Assembly (NCBI RefSeq): GCF_003857035.1
Contig: NZ_QGSY01000270.1
Location: 1-45,349, forward strand
DNA: 45,349 nt
Origin: Micromonospora arida
Lineage (GTDB): Bacteria; Actinomycetota; Actinomycetes; Mycobacteriales; Micromonosporaceae
Reading direction: 5' to 3'
This document shows, piece by piece, positions 1-8,008 of this stretch (position 1 is its first letter; the number at the start of each line of letters is the position of its first letter). The notes beneath the pieces are model-generated. The model was given only the letters and a program-made list of their open reading frames with translations, did not search any database and was not told where the DNA came from. The translations under genes and the position numbers were made by a program.

Positions 1-1
1 C

Positions 2-769
2 GCCCGCACCGGCCCCGGCCGGCCGGCTGCCGAGGCGCCGGGCCGTCGCCTCGCCGGCGACGTCACCCCGAACGCCCTCGTCCCGGCCACCGAGGGCCCC
101 GGTTGGCGGTCACTGGACGTTGGTTCGCCGTTCGACTACGCCCGGCAGGGCATCCTGTACGTCGCCGCGCACCTTCCCCGCCCCAGCGTTTCCGGGCTGC
201 CCGAGGCTGCCGGAGAGGAACTGCTCGGGCTGGTCGAGGCGCTCGGTGGTCGTACTCTCGGGCTCTTTTCCTCCCGGCGGGCCGCGCAGCAGGCGGCGGA
301 GCTGTTGCGCGCGCGGACCGACCTGCCGGTGTTGCTCCAGGGCGAGGAGGCGTTGCCGCTGCTGGTGCGTCGCTTCCGCGAGGAGCGCGCCAGCTGCCTG
401 TTCGGGGTGATGTCGCTCTGGCAGGGGGTGGATGTGCCGGGTGACGCCTGCCAGCTCGTCGTCATCGACCGGCTGCCCTTCCCTCGCCCGGACGAACCGC
501 TGGCGGCGGCCCGCGCGGCGGCCGTGGACGCGGGCGGTGGCTCCGGCTTCTCGGCGGTCAGCGTGCCGATCGCGGCGGTGAGGCTGGCGCAGGGCGTGGG
601 CCGGCTGATCCGGGCGACCGGCGACCGGGGCGTGGTCGCGGTGCTCGACTCCCGGCTGGAGACGGCGCGAGGCTACGGGCCGTTCCTGCGCCGCTCGCTG
701 CCCCCGTTCTGGTACACGACCCGCCCCGAGGTGGCCCGAGGCGCCCTGGAACGCCTGGCCAAGTCCTGA
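2..769 (+). CDS. dinG: DinG-family ATP-dependent DNA helicase, C-terminal part (5' end outside window)
   Basis: This is an open frame from the window edge, with 255 codons visible before TGA. It is the C-terminal half of an XPD/DinG-type superfamily 2 helicase. Visible are the second RecA-like domain segment LFSSRRAAQQAAELL, the segment GVDVPGD, and the closing helicase motif QGVGRLIR (QxxGRxxR, arginine finger region). Helicases of this family unwind DNA 5' to 3' using ATP, and many carry an Fe-S cluster in the N-terminal half, which is not visible here. The frame stays open with typical high third-position GC. It converges on the permease gene at 925, with a strong inverted-repeat element between them. 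The family call is secure. The exact subfamily (DinG versus YoaA-like) cannot be decided from this part. Confidence 0.85.
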   Translation, partial: ARTGPGRPAAEAPGRRLAGDVTPNALVPATEGPGWRSLDVGSPFDYARQGILYVAAHLPRPSVSGLPEAAGEELLGLVEALGGRTLGLFSSRRAAQQAAELLRARTDLPVLLQGEEALPLLVRRFREERASCLFGVMSLWQGVDVPGDACQLVVIDRLPFPRPDEPLAAARAAAVDAGGGSGFSAVSVPIAAVRLAQGVGRLIRATGDRGVVAVLDSRLETARGYGPFLRRSLPPFWYTTRPEVARGALERLAKS

Positions 770-820
770 CGCCCCCGGGGGCGACGCCGCGGCGACGGCA
801 CGGCGACGGCACGGCGACAA

Positions 821-892
821 GATCGCACTACAACGAGGAAAGAGTGGTCTCCCGCTGCGGGGAGGCCACTCTTTCCAGGATCGTGCGTGATC
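821..892. repeat. Intergenic inverted-repeat element, copy 1; probable bidirectional terminator
   Basis: A 17-bp stem pairs 837-853 with 860-876 around a 6-nt loop (one T-G pair, otherwise perfect). Flanking segments GATCGCAC (821-828) and GATCGTGCGTGATC (879-892) extend the symmetry imperfectly. The element lies between two convergent genes (stops at 769 and 925). It resembles the element at 20691-20764, sharing GATCACGC, CGATCC, GGA and AGTGG in the same order on the complementary strand. A terminator role is inferred, because there is no T-run. Confidence 0.6.
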
Positions 893-924
893 GAGCGGGC
901 CGGGCGAGCGCGGCGTCGTGTTGC

Positions 925-2235
925 TCAGGGGGCCTGTGAGGCGACGACCACGGCGTCGGGCGGGGTGTCCGGGACCCTGCGGGCGGCAAGCCGGCGGACC
1001 GCGGTGTTCAGCACCGCGATGAGCGGCACGGAGACCAGCGCGCCGGTGATCCCGGCGAGTACGACACCGGCGGCGATACCGATGATCACCGCGAGCGGGT
1101 GCAGGGCCACCGCCCGGCCCATGATCAGCGGTTGGAGCACGTGCCCCTCGATCTGCTGGACGCCGATCACCACACCGAGAATGATCAACGCGGTGACCGG
1201 GCCGCTGTCGACGAGTGCCACCAGCACCGCCACGCCACCGGAGAGCGCCGCACCGACGATCGGGATGAACGCGCCGAGGAAGACCAGCGCGGCCAGCGGG
1301 AAGGCGAACGGGATGTCGAAGATGACCAGGAAGATGCCGATGCCGACCGCGTCGATGAAGGCGACCAGCACTGTCGCGCGAACGTAGGCGACAAGCGTCT
1401 GCCAGGAGGCGCGGCCGGCGTCGTCGACCTTCCACCGGGCGGCCACCGGCAGCAGCCGCACCAGGAAACGCCAGATCCGGTTGCCGTCACGCAGGAAGAA
1501 GAACGTCGCGAAGAGCACCAGCAGCGTGCCGGTCAGCACCTCGGCCAGCGTCGCGGCGGTGCTCAACGCGCCGCTGGTGAACCTCGAGGTGTTGTTGTTG
1601 ATCCAGCCCTGCGCCTCCTCGATGTAGCGGTCGAGTTGCCCGTCGGAGAGGTGCAGCGGGCCGGTCTTCAACCAGTTCTGGATCTGCCGGACGCCCTCCG
1701 AGGACTTCTCGCTCAGCTCCGGCACACCACGGATGAACTCGTTGACCACCAGCGTCAGCGTGCCGATCACCGCGGCCAAGCCGCCGACCAGCACCACCGC
1801 CGTCGCCAGAGACCGGGGGAACCGGGCCCGCAGCAGCCAGCCCACCGCCGGGGCGAGCAGTGCGGAGAGCAGCAGCGCGATGGCCAGCGGAATGATCACG
1901 ATCTTGATCGTGCCGACGATCCGCAGCAGCGCCCAGGCCACCACGCCGATCACGATCAGTCGCCAACACCACGCGGCGGCGATCCGCAGCCCGTGCGGAA
2001 CGTCGGCGTCGTCCCGGCTGGAGGTGGAGCTGTGCAGGTCCACCGGAGGTTCCGCGCCGTAGACCGTGGCGCTCGACGGCGCGGTCGGCCCCGGCACGGC
2101 CGGCGACGCCACCCGCACCGCCTCCGACGCGTCGTTCAGCGCGTCGCTGGAGACGCCCTCGTCGGCGCGCGCCGACTCCTGTCGTGACTGGTAGGCGCGG
2201 CGAAGCCGCCCGCGTACCCGCTCGAAGCGGCTCAA
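925..2235 (-). CDS. AI-2E family (PerM/TqsA-type) membrane permease
   Basis: The 436-residue protein has a soluble, polar N-terminal tail of about 85 residues followed by paired membrane segments (around LIVIGVVAWALLRIV and VIIPLAIALLLSALLAP). After a soluble middle region, a second hydrophobic block contains the family-typical IPFAFPLAALVFLGAFIPIVGA and GHVLQPLIMGR segments. The family exports autoinducer-2 in some bacteria and has other or unknown substrates elsewhere, so the substrate is unknown. The frame stays open much further upstream, but a good AGGAGG lies 5 nt before a TTG at 2235. A GTG at 2241 overlaps that Shine-Dalgarno and fits worse. The gene is divergent from the GroES-like gene at 2395. 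Confidence 0.85.
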   Translation of the reverse strand: MSRFERVRGRLRRAYQSRQESARADEGVSSDALNDASEAVRVASPAVPGPTAPSSATVYGAEPPVDLHSSTSSRDDADVPHGLRIAAAWCWRLIVIGVVAWALLRIVGTIKIVIIPLAIALLLSALLAPAVGWLLRARFPRSLATAVVLVGGLAAVIGTLTLVVNEFIRGVPELSEKSSEGVRQIQNWLKTGPLHLSDGQLDRYIEEAQGWINNNTSRFTSGALSTAATLAEVLTGTLLVLFATFFFLRDGNRIWRFLVRLLPVAARWKVDDAGRASWQTLVAYVRATVLVAFIDAVGIGIFLVIFDIPFAFPLAALVFLGAFIPIVGAALSGGVAVLVALVDSGPVTALIILGVVIGVQQIEGHVLQPLIMGRAVALHPLAVIIGIAAGVVLAGITGALVSVPLIAVLNTAVRRLAARRVPDTPPDAVVVASQAP

Positions 2236-2394
2236 GCGCACCTCCTGGCAGAAAACCCGGCTTGCCGACGGCGACAGGTCGGACAGCATACGTCCGTTCC
2301 CGACACCGTAGGGCGGTTGCGCCACACAATGCCCCGACCACCTCCGGCGTAACCACCGGCCGGCCGCCGTCGGCCACACGGTAGCGTCTGCGAC

Positions 2395-2733
2395 GTGACC
2401 GCCGACAACGATCTCGACGCCGGCCTGCCGATCCGCCTGCTGCACGACCGTGTGCTGGTGCGGATGGAGGGCAGTGAGGGCGAACGCCGCTCCACCGCTG
2501 GCATCGTCATTCCGGCGACCGCAGCGGTCGGCAAGCGCCTCGCCTGGGCCACCGCGGTCGGGGTGGGGCCGAACGTCCGCGCCATCGTCTCCGGCGACCG
2601 GGTGCTCTTCGACCCGGACGAGCGCTCCGAGGTCGAGCTGCACGGCCGCGGTTACGTGCTGCTGCGGGAGCGGGACGTGCACGCCGTGGCCGCCGAGCGG
2701 ATCGAGAACGACTCGACCGGCCTCTACCTCTGA
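2395..2733 (+). CDS. GroES-like co-chaperonin paralogue
   Basis: This 112-residue protein starts at GTG. It carries GroES signatures: LHDRVLVRM near the N-terminus, a mobile-loop-like STAGIVIPA, and the barrel segments GDRVLFDP and YVLLRERDVHAV. It is longer than normal GroES (about 95-100 residues) because of an N-terminal extension (MTADNDLDAGLPIR) and a C-terminal tail ending STGLYL. It is not next to groEL, which lies 14 kb away. It is therefore likely a paralogue that caps a chaperonin poorly or does something else. No strong Shine-Dalgarno is visible before the GTG. Family membership is clear and the role is inferred. Confidence 0.8.
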   Translation: MTADNDLDAGLPIRLLHDRVLVRMEGSEGERRSTAGIVIPATAAVGKRLAWATAVGVGPNVRAIVSGDRVLFDPDERSEVELHGRGYVLLRERDVHAVAAERIENDSTGLYL

Positions 2734-2826
2734 CGCACCTCCCCCGGCCACCAGGGCACGTCGCGCACCGTTTGCCCAGCCGCACGACGGGAAGCCATCC
2801 GGCGACCGTGGCCCTGGGGAGGGACG

Positions 2827-2994
2827 ATGCCGGTATTCGTGAAGAAGCTGTTGACCTGGGGCAGTGTCGCGTTCCTGATCTACTTCATGGCCTTTCGGCC
2901 GGACGGCGCCGCGCAGATGTTCCGGGCGATCGGGGCCGCGCTGATCGCGATGTTCCAGGGCCTCGGTGACTTCCTCACCTCGCTGATGACCTGA
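2827..2994 (+). CDS. Small single-pass membrane protein, 55 residues
   Basis: A short frame with a good ribosome site (GGGAGGGA, 4 nt before ATG) encodes MPVFVKKLLTWG followed by the hydrophobic segment SVAFLIYFMAFRPDG. A second amphipathic or hydrophobic stretch, AIGAALIAMFQGLGDF, follows, and the protein ends SLMT. Two short hydrophobic helices with a lysine pair near the N-terminus suggest a small inner-membrane protein. I do not recognise a named family. It follows the GroES-like gene by 93 bp in the same direction and converges on the protease gene that ends at 3036. The coding call rests on the ribosome site, codon use and the clean stop. Confidence 0.65.
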   Translation: MPVFVKKLLTWGSVAFLIYFMAFRPDGAAQMFRAIGAALIAMFQGLGDFLTSLMT

Positions 2995-3035
2995 GCGGCA
3001 CTGCTGGCCTGCCGGCAGCCGTCAGGCCCCAGCTG

Positions 3036-4484
3036 TCAGGGGTGCGTCGGCGGCCAGGGCGACGCCGGGCGCAGGCCGGGCCAACCGGGCGGGGCGTACC
3101 CCGCCGGAGCCGGGGCGGGCGCCAGCACCACCGGGATCGGCACCACCGGCTCGTCCGGCGGGTCGACGGCGCGCTGCGTGCCGTCCGGGAAGCGCAGGTG
3201 GTAGCGGCTGCCGTCCCAGACCCCCGCCGGTGCCTGCGGGTCCCGACCCACGAAGAACGACCGGTACGCGGTGATCGCGTCCAGCAGCTCCCGCTCCTCA
3301 CGGGCGGTCCGCTCCTGGTCGGCGGGTTTGCGGTCCAGGCCGCGAAGCGCCCCGTCGCGCAGCAGGGCCAGCCGGGTCGCGGCGGACTGGTAGCCCCGCA
3401 TCGCCCGCACCCCGGCGTCGCCGGCCACGCGCCGCGCCCAACTGCGGGCGGCGTGCCGCCGGCCGAGACCGCTCAGGGCGGCCACCTCGGGCGGGCTGAG
3501 CCAACCGGCGCGGACGTAGTCGGGCAGGACCCGCTCGGTGAGCCGCCCCTCCCAGGCGCGCAACCACAGCGCCAGCCCCACGGTGCCGAAGAAGACCGGA
3601 ACCATGAGGCCCAGGAAGCCGTACAGCATGATCATGGCTTCGCCGGTGGCCTGGGTCAGCGTGGGCAGCAGGTTCCACGTGCCGTGCAGCATCATCGCCA
3701 GCAGCAGGCCGGCGATCGGGGCGAGCACCCGGATGCGCCGGTCAGCCGTCCGGGAGGCGATACCCAACCCCACACCGGTCATCGAGGTGAAAAGGGGATG
3801 GGCGAACCCGAACAGCAGGATCCGCAGAATGAAGATCGCGATGACCTGCTGGATGCCGGTGGCCGGGCCGTACCGGTCGGCGCCGGACGCGTACCCCAAC
3901 CCGCCCAGGTAGAGGATGTTCTCCACCATCGCGAAGCCGACCGCGGAGAGCCCGCAGTAGACCAGGCCGTCGGTGATCCCGGACCACTCGCGGCGGCGGA
4001 ACACCAGCAGCAGGATCGGGCCCAGCGCTTTGGTCAGCTCCTCGATGAACGGCGCCACCAGCACCCCGGTGAGCGCGGACGGCAGGCCCCAGTCGGCGAA
4101 GCGGTTGGCCGCGAAGTCGTTGACCGTGAGCGAGGCGGCGGTGGAGACGAACGCCCCCCAGGCGAAGCAGAAGATCAGATACTTCAACGGCTCCGGTTCG
4201 TACCGGTCCAGCCAGAGGAAGCAGGCGACCAGCACCGGCACCGGCAGGATGGCGGCGACGACCCCGATCAGCAGGGCCTGCACACCGAGCGACTGGCCGA
4301 GCGTGAAGACCATGAAGACCGCGCACGCCGCGATCAACAGCACCACCCCGGCCAGCGCCAGGAACCGCCGCCAGCCCAGTCGGCGCAGCGGCATCCGGGG
4401 CTGCTCGCCCACGGATGGCGCGGCGGACGCAGGCGGCGCGGCGGGCGACGGCGGCAGCGGTGAACCGGGCGGGGTGTCGGCCAT
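3036..4484 (-). CDS. PrsW-family intramembrane metalloprotease (M82)
   Basis: The 482-residue protein has the PrsW core. WLDRYEPEP (residues 91-99) precedes the catalytic motifs: EELTK (148-152), FAMVEN (Glu188), GFAHP (His229) and MLHGTWN (His267). About eight membrane helices span residues 40-320. In Bacillus, PrsW makes the first cut in the anti-sigma factor RsiW. Relatives in other phyla cleave unknown membrane substrates, so the target here is unknown. The N-terminus is proline-rich and the 150-residue C-terminus is soluble and ends in a Pro/Ala-rich tail. The ATG at 4484 is chosen because the protein alignment looks natural from there. An in-frame ATG at 4526 would add 14 residues and run to within 25 bp of the divergent riboswitch. 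Confidence 0.88.
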   Translation of the reverse strand: MADTPPGSPLPPSPAAPPASAAPSVGEQPRMPLRRLGWRRFLALAGVVLLIAACAVFMVFTLGQSLGVQALLIGVVAAILPVPVLVACFLWLDRYEPEPLKYLIFCFAWGAFVSTAASLTVNDFAANRFADWGLPSALTGVLVAPFIEELTKALGPILLLVFRRREWSGITDGLVYCGLSAVGFAMVENILYLGGLGYASGADRYGPATGIQQVIAIFILRILLFGFAHPLFTSMTGVGLGIASRTADRRIRVLAPIAGLLLAMMLHGTWNLLPTLTQATGEAMIMLYGFLGLMVPVFFGTVGLALWLRAWEGRLTERVLPDYVRAGWLSPPEVAALSGLGRRHAARSWARRVAGDAGVRAMRGYQSAATRLALLRDGALRGLDRKPADQERTAREERELLDAITAYRSFFVGRDPQAPAGVWDGSRYHLRFPDGTQRAVDPPDEPVVPIPVVLAPAPAPAGYAPPGWPGLRPASPWPPTHP

Positions 4485-4536
4485 GCCGTCAGCGTAGCCA
4501 TCCGCCGCCGGCTGGTTCGGTCGCATCGGTAGCCGC

Positions 4537-4542
4537 TATGCT
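4537..4542 (+). promoter_or_regulatory. Candidate -10 element (TATGCT) for the SAM-IV leader
   Basis: TATGCT fits the actinobacterial TANNNT -10 pattern. A start about 7 nt downstream would fall at the first base of the riboswitch P1 helix (4550). No convincing -35 is seen; TGGTTC at 4513-4518 is the nearest candidate at 18-nt spacing. Confidence 0.4.
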
Positions 4543-4549
4543 GCCGGCA

Positions 4550-4668
4550 GGTCACGAGTGCCAGCGTTCAGCCCCGGCTTGCTGGCCGGCAACCCTCGTC
4601 GAGTTCGCGGTGGGGTGCCCCGGGTGATGACCGGGCCCAGCCCGATCGGTGTGCTGGGCAAGCGCGGA
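4550..4668 (+). promoter_or_regulatory. SAM-IV riboswitch aptamer
   Basis: The leader carries the S-box-superfamily core in order: P1 5' strand GGTCA (4550-4554), GAGTGCCAGC, GCTGGCCGGCAACC, GGTGGGGTGCC, GGGTGA, and the P1 3' strand TGACC (4628-4632). It lacks the usual SAM-I segments after the core. Instead it continues with a hairpin, GCCCAGC (4635-4641) pairing with GCTGGGC (4653-4659), and then AAGCGCGG. This layout is known for the SAM-IV class of actinobacteria, where the 3' tail takes part in a pseudoknot. It precedes a class V aminotransferase and should report S-adenosylmethionine. Class assignment is from recognised sequence, not a covariance search. Confidence 0.88.
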
Positions 4669-4709
4669 CCCCGTCCCGATGTCGCACCCGGGGTCCCTGA
4701 CCCCGGAGG
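4666..4709 (+). promoter_or_regulatory. SAM-IV expression platform: mutually exclusive sequestor and anti-sequestor helices
   Basis: An 8-bp hairpin, CCGGGGTC (4688-4695) with GACCCCGG (4699-4706), covers the first two bases of the GGAGG ribosome site (4705-4709). GGACCCCG at 4666-4673 is perfectly complementary to CGGGGTCC (4689-4696), so it can form a competing helix that frees the site. Its first bases overlap the riboswitch tail GCGCGG. SAM-stabilised tail pairing would therefore favour the sequestor and block translation. The pairing is seen directly; the switching direction is inferred. Confidence 0.7.
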
Positions 4710-4716
4710 TTCCGGC

Positions 4717-5985
4717 GTGTCCGTCACTCTCGTCCCCTCGCTGCCCAGCCTGCCGACCGTGCCGTCGGCGCCGTCCGCGCCGCTCGACGTCCTCGGCGTG
4801 CCCGGCGAGATCAACCTGGACTACGCGGCCAGTGCGCCGTGCGCCCGGGCCGCCGCCGACGCGGTGGCCGAGCTGCTGCCCTGGTACGCCAGCGTGCATC
4901 GCGGAGCGGGAGCGCTGTCGCGGCGCTGCACCCTCGAGTACGAGCAGGCCCGGCAGACGATCGGCGACTTCTTCGGCGCTCGCGCCGACGATCATGTGAT
5001 CTTCACCCGCAACACCACTGACGCGCTCAACCTGCTGGCGCGGGCCGTGCCGGCCGGCACCACGGTGGTCACGTTCGCAGGCGAACACCATGCCAACCTG
5101 CTGCCCTGGCCGCGCGGGTCGGTGCGGCTGCCGGTGCCCAGCCACCCCGACGGGGCGGTACGCGATCTCGCCGCCGCCCTCACCGAGCTGCGCCGGGGCA
5201 GCAGCCCGGCGCTGCCGGTGCTGGTCGCGGTGACCGGTGCGAGCAACGTGACCGGTGAGCGGTGGCCGGTCGCCGAACTGGCGCGGGTGGCGCACCGGCA
5301 CGGTGCCCGGATCGTGCTCGACGCCGCGCAGCTCGCCCCGCACGCCCCGGTCGACCTGCTCGCGCTCGACGTCGACTACCTGGCCGTGTCCGGCCACAAG
5401 CTGTACGCGCCGTTCGGGGCGGGAGTGCTGATCGGTCGGGCCGACTGGCTGGACACCGCCCCGCCCTACCTGGCCGGCGGTGGGGCCACCAGTCACGTCG
5501 GGCCGGCCACCCACGACGTGACCTGGGCGACCGGCCCGGCCCGACACGAGGGCGGCACCCCGAACCTGCTCGGAGCGGTCGCGCTGGCGGCGGTGTGCAA
5601 GGCGCTCGACGAGGCGGACCAGGGTGCGCTGGCCGCCCACGAGCAGGCCCTGCTGGCCCGGCTACGGACCGGCCTCGCCGCCCTGCCGCACGTCGTCGAG
5701 CTGCGCACCTTCGGCCCGGACGCGCCCCGGGTCGGCATCGTCTCGTTCGTGGTCGCCGGATGGGACTCCACCGAAGTGGCCACGCGGCTGGCCGCCGAGC
5801 ACCACATCGGCGTACGGGACGGGCTGTTCTGTGCCCACCCGCTGGCCCGGCGTCTGCTCGCCGAGGCGGCGGGGCGTACCGGCCGGCGGGACCTGCCGCC
5901 CACCGCGCTGCGTGCCAGCATCGGGCTGGGCAGCACGGCCGCTCAGGTGGACCGGCTGCTCGCGGCGCTGGCCGAGCTGGGCTGA
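4717..5985 (+). CDS. Class V aminotransferase, cysteine desulfurase-like (group II, SufS/CsdA-type)
   Basis: This is a 422-residue PLP enzyme. INLDYAASAP opens the fold. HHANLLPW and VLDAAQLAPH line the cofactor site, and SGHKLYAPFG carries the Schiff-base lysine (Lys228). GVRDGLFCAHPL places a cysteine (Cys372) where SufS-type desulfurases have their catalytic cysteine in HCAxPL, so removal of sulfur from cysteine is plausible. The start is the GTG 7 nt after GGAGG (4705-4709). The frame is open further upstream, but that part is the riboswitch. Translational control by the SAM-IV leader implies a role in sulfur or methionine supply rather than Fe-S assembly, and no suf or isc genes are near. 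Selenocysteine lyase or other class V activities cannot be excluded. Confidence 0.85.
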   Translation: MSVTLVPSLPSLPTVPSAPSAPLDVLGVPGEINLDYAASAPCARAAADAVAELLPWYASVHRGAGALSRRCTLEYEQARQTIGDFFGARADDHVIFTRNTTDALNLLARAVPAGTTVVTFAGEHHANLLPWPRGSVRLPVPSHPDGAVRDLAAALTELRRGSSPALPVLVAVTGASNVTGERWPVAELARVAHRHGARIVLDAAQLAPHAPVDLLALDVDYLAVSGHKLYAPFGAGVLIGRADWLDTAPPYLAGGGATSHVGPATHDVTWATGPARHEGGTPNLLGAVALAAVCKALDEADQGALAAHEQALLARLRTGLAALPHVVELRTFGPDAPRVGIVSFVVAGWDSTEVATRLAAEHHIGVRDGLFCAHPLARRLLAEAAGRTGRRDLPPTALRASIGLGSTAAQVDRLLAALAELG

Positions 5986-6015
5986 GGCACGCCCGGCGGT
6001 GGCCCCCGCTCAGCC
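5980..6015. terminator. Symmetric hairpin between convergent genes
   Basis: GGCTGAG (5980-5986) and CTCAGCC (6009-6015) are perfect inverted arms, with a GC-rich interior that can pair further. Each arm contains the stop codon of one of the two convergent genes. It is a candidate bidirectional terminator without a T-run. Confidence 0.4.
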
Positions 6016-7275
6016 GACCGGCGGGGCGGTGGGTGGCTTCGGTGTCTCGCCGGGCTCGGCGGGCTCACCGACCGGGCGCTCCTGCTCCCCGAAGGCGGTA
6101 CGGATCCACCGGTTCGCCTCCTCCTGCTCGATCCCGGAGGCCACCAGCAGGTCGCTCGCGGTCGTCCGGATCTGGGCGATAACCACGCTGCCGGAGAAGC
6201 CAACCCCGGCGCCGTATCCCCGGCCGGCCTCGCTGACCGCCCGCAGCGACCGCTCCCGGGCCTTCTCCGGCTCCTCGCCGGCGGCGAACTCGTGCTTGAG
6301 CAGCCGGACCGACTCGGCGAGGTGAGCGATCGCGTCCGGCATGGGATCGGGCACCGGCTCCTCGTCCTCGACCAGCGTGACGGACCGGCGGATCAGCGTG
6401 CCGCTGTTGCGCATCGCCCGGTCGATCGGGTCGGCCGCCTCGGCGTAGTGGGTCAGCTCGTCGCGGCGGTGCCACCGGGCCGGGGAGAGGGTGGCGGTCT
6501 CCTTCGCCCCCTCGATGGCCTCGCCCAACGTGGCCAACTCCTCCTTGTTGTTGCGCAGCCTCTCCAGTGCGCCCTGGATGGCGGCGCGGTCCCGGTTGCG
6601 CAGCCCGTCGGCGGTGGCGTCGAGTTGGGCGGCGAGCAGGTCCAGGGCGGGGCGGGCCGCCCGGTTGATCACTCGGAGCGGGTTCAGTGGCAGCAGCACC
6701 GCCGTGACCAGCAGCGCGATCCCACCGCCGAGGAAGGCGTCGACGAAGCGGGGGATCTCCAGGTTCTGGGTCGACGGGCTCAGCGTCACGATCAGCACCG
6801 GCGTGGCCGCCGCCTGGATGACGATGGCCACGCTCGCTCCGGCGAAGATGGTGAGCAGGATCGCCACGGTGACCACCAGGCCGAGCTGCCACGCCCCGGT
6901 GCCGAGCAGGTAGATCAGGAGGTCGCCGACGAACACCCCGACCCCCACCCCGACGATCAGCTCCACCGTCCGGCGGAACCGCTGACCGACCGACGCGGCC
7001 AGGGTGCCGACCGCGGAGATCGGCGCGAAGACCGGTTGCGGGTTGCCGAGCACCTTGTGCGAGATCAGGTACGCGAGCCCGGCGGCCAGCCCGGCCTGCA
7101 CGGCGAGTCCGCCGGCCATCCGTACCCGGTGCAGCCGGTCGTGCAGGGTGGCCCGGCCGCGGTGACGCAGTTGTTCGGTGGCCTCGGCGATCCGCGCGCC
7201 GTCGATGTCCACCAACCCGTTGCGCAGCGCGGTACGTCGCACCATTCGAGGTCGCTTGTCCCGGGCCACGGCCAT
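6010..7275 (-). CDS. FUSC / aromatic acid exporter-like membrane protein
   Basis: The 421-residue protein starts with a basic tail, followed by about six membrane helices between residues 55 and 210 (for example GGLAVQAGLAAGLAYLI, ELIVGVGVGVFVGDLLIYLL and GGGIALLVTAVLLPLNP). A long soluble, helical C-terminal half of about 210 residues ends in a Pro-rich tail. FGAP-like wording is replaced by PQPVFAPISAVGTLAASVGQRFRRT, the typical first-repeat signature of FUSC proteins. Relatives export aromatic carboxylic acids or are of unknown function, and the substrate here is unknown. The ATG at 7275 is used; ATG at 7245 is a possible later start. It is divergent from the HD-domain gene. Confidence 0.82.
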   Translation of the reverse strand: MAVARDKRPRMVRRTALRNGLVDIDGARIAEATEQLRHRGRATLHDRLHRVRMAGGLAVQAGLAAGLAYLISHKVLGNPQPVFAPISAVGTLAASVGQRFRRTVELIVGVGVGVFVGDLLIYLLGTGAWQLGLVVTVAILLTIFAGASVAIVIQAAATPVLIVTLSPSTQNLEIPRFVDAFLGGGIALLVTAVLLPLNPLRVINRAARPALDLLAAQLDATADGLRNRDRAAIQGALERLRNNKEELATLGEAIEGAKETATLSPARWHRRDELTHYAEAADPIDRAMRNSGTLIRRSVTLVEDEEPVPDPMPDAIAHLAESVRLLKHEFAAGEEPEKARERSLRAVSEAGRGYGAGVGFSGSVVIAQIRTTASDLLVASGIEQEEANRWIRTAFGEQERPVGEPAEPGETPKPPTAPPVG

Positions 7276-7333
7276 GGGCGCGACTACCCGTGGTGGGCCC
7301 GCTGAACCCTCCCTTCCCGCGCGTCACCGGCCG

Positions 7334-8008
7334 ATGCGGCAGACTCGGGCGGTGGTTGATCTGTTGGACCGGTGGCGGGCGGCGGCCCGGGGTGCCGGCG
7401 CGAGGCCCGACCCGGATACGACCAGGGCCGGGGAGCAGGTGATCGCCCGGTGGCGGGAGCCGCACCGGCACTACCACACGCTGACCCACCTGACGGCGGT
7501 GCTCGATGTGGTGGACCAGCACGCCGACCTGGCCGCGCGGGCCGACGCCGTCCGGCTGGCAGCCTGGTTCCACGACGCGGTATACGACCCCCGGGCCCCC
7601 GGCGACGCCAACGAACGGGACAGCGCCACGCTGGCCGAGAGCGTGCTCACCGGGCTCGGGGTGCCGGCGCCCACGGTGGCCGAGGTGCGCCGGCTGGTGC
7701 TGCTCACCGCCGGGCACACTGTGGCACCGGGCGACCGGGACGGTGCGCTGCTCTGCGACGCGGACCTGGCCGTGCTGGCCGCGCCGCCGGCTCGCTACGA
7801 GCGTTACGCGGCGGCGATCCGCCGGGAGTACGCCCATGTGCCGGAGCCGGCCTTCCAGGCTGGGCGGGCCGCCGTGTTGACCGGCCTGCTGGCACTGCCC
7901 GCGCTGTTCCGGTCGCCACCGCTGGCGAGCCGGTGGGAAGAGCCCGCCCGGGACAATGTGCGCCGCGAGCTGGCCGCCCTCACCGGGGAGCCGGAGAACG
8001 CTGGCTGA
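7334..8008 (+). CDS. HD-domain metal-dependent phosphohydrolase-like protein
   Basis: The 224-residue protein has a histidine-rich metal site: HRHYHTLTHL (residues 44-53), WFHDAVYD with the HD pair at 80-81, and a later LLCDADLAVL aspartate. This is the pattern of the HD-superfamily family often annotated as a predicted metal-dependent phosphohydrolase. Substrate and pathway are unknown. The ATG at 7334 is used; a GTG at 7352 in the same frame is an alternative and would trim six residues. The last 29 bp overlap the 3' end of the convergent DUF4031 gene, so both cannot have a long separate terminator. Confidence 0.8.
   Translation: MRQTRAVVDLLDRWRAAARGAGARPDPDTTRAGEQVIARWREPHRHYHTLTHLTAVLDVVDQHADLAARADAVRLAAWFHDAVYDPRAPGDANERDSATLAESVLTGLGVPAPTVAEVRRLVLLTAGHTVAPGDRDGALLCDADLAVLAAPPARYERYAAAIRREYAHVPEPAFQAGRAAVLTGLLALPALFRSPPLASRWEEPARDNVRRELAALTGEPENAG

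Noticed and set aside
2236..2751. An N-terminal extension of the AI-2E permease covering the GroES-like gene
   Set aside because: The extension is antisense to a recognised GroES-like protein, and an AGGAGG-TTG start at 2235 explains the permease.
4558..4716. A longer start for the class V aminotransferase at 4558
   Set aside because: These bases form the SAM-IV riboswitch and its expression platform; GGAGG and GTG at 4717 give the proper start.
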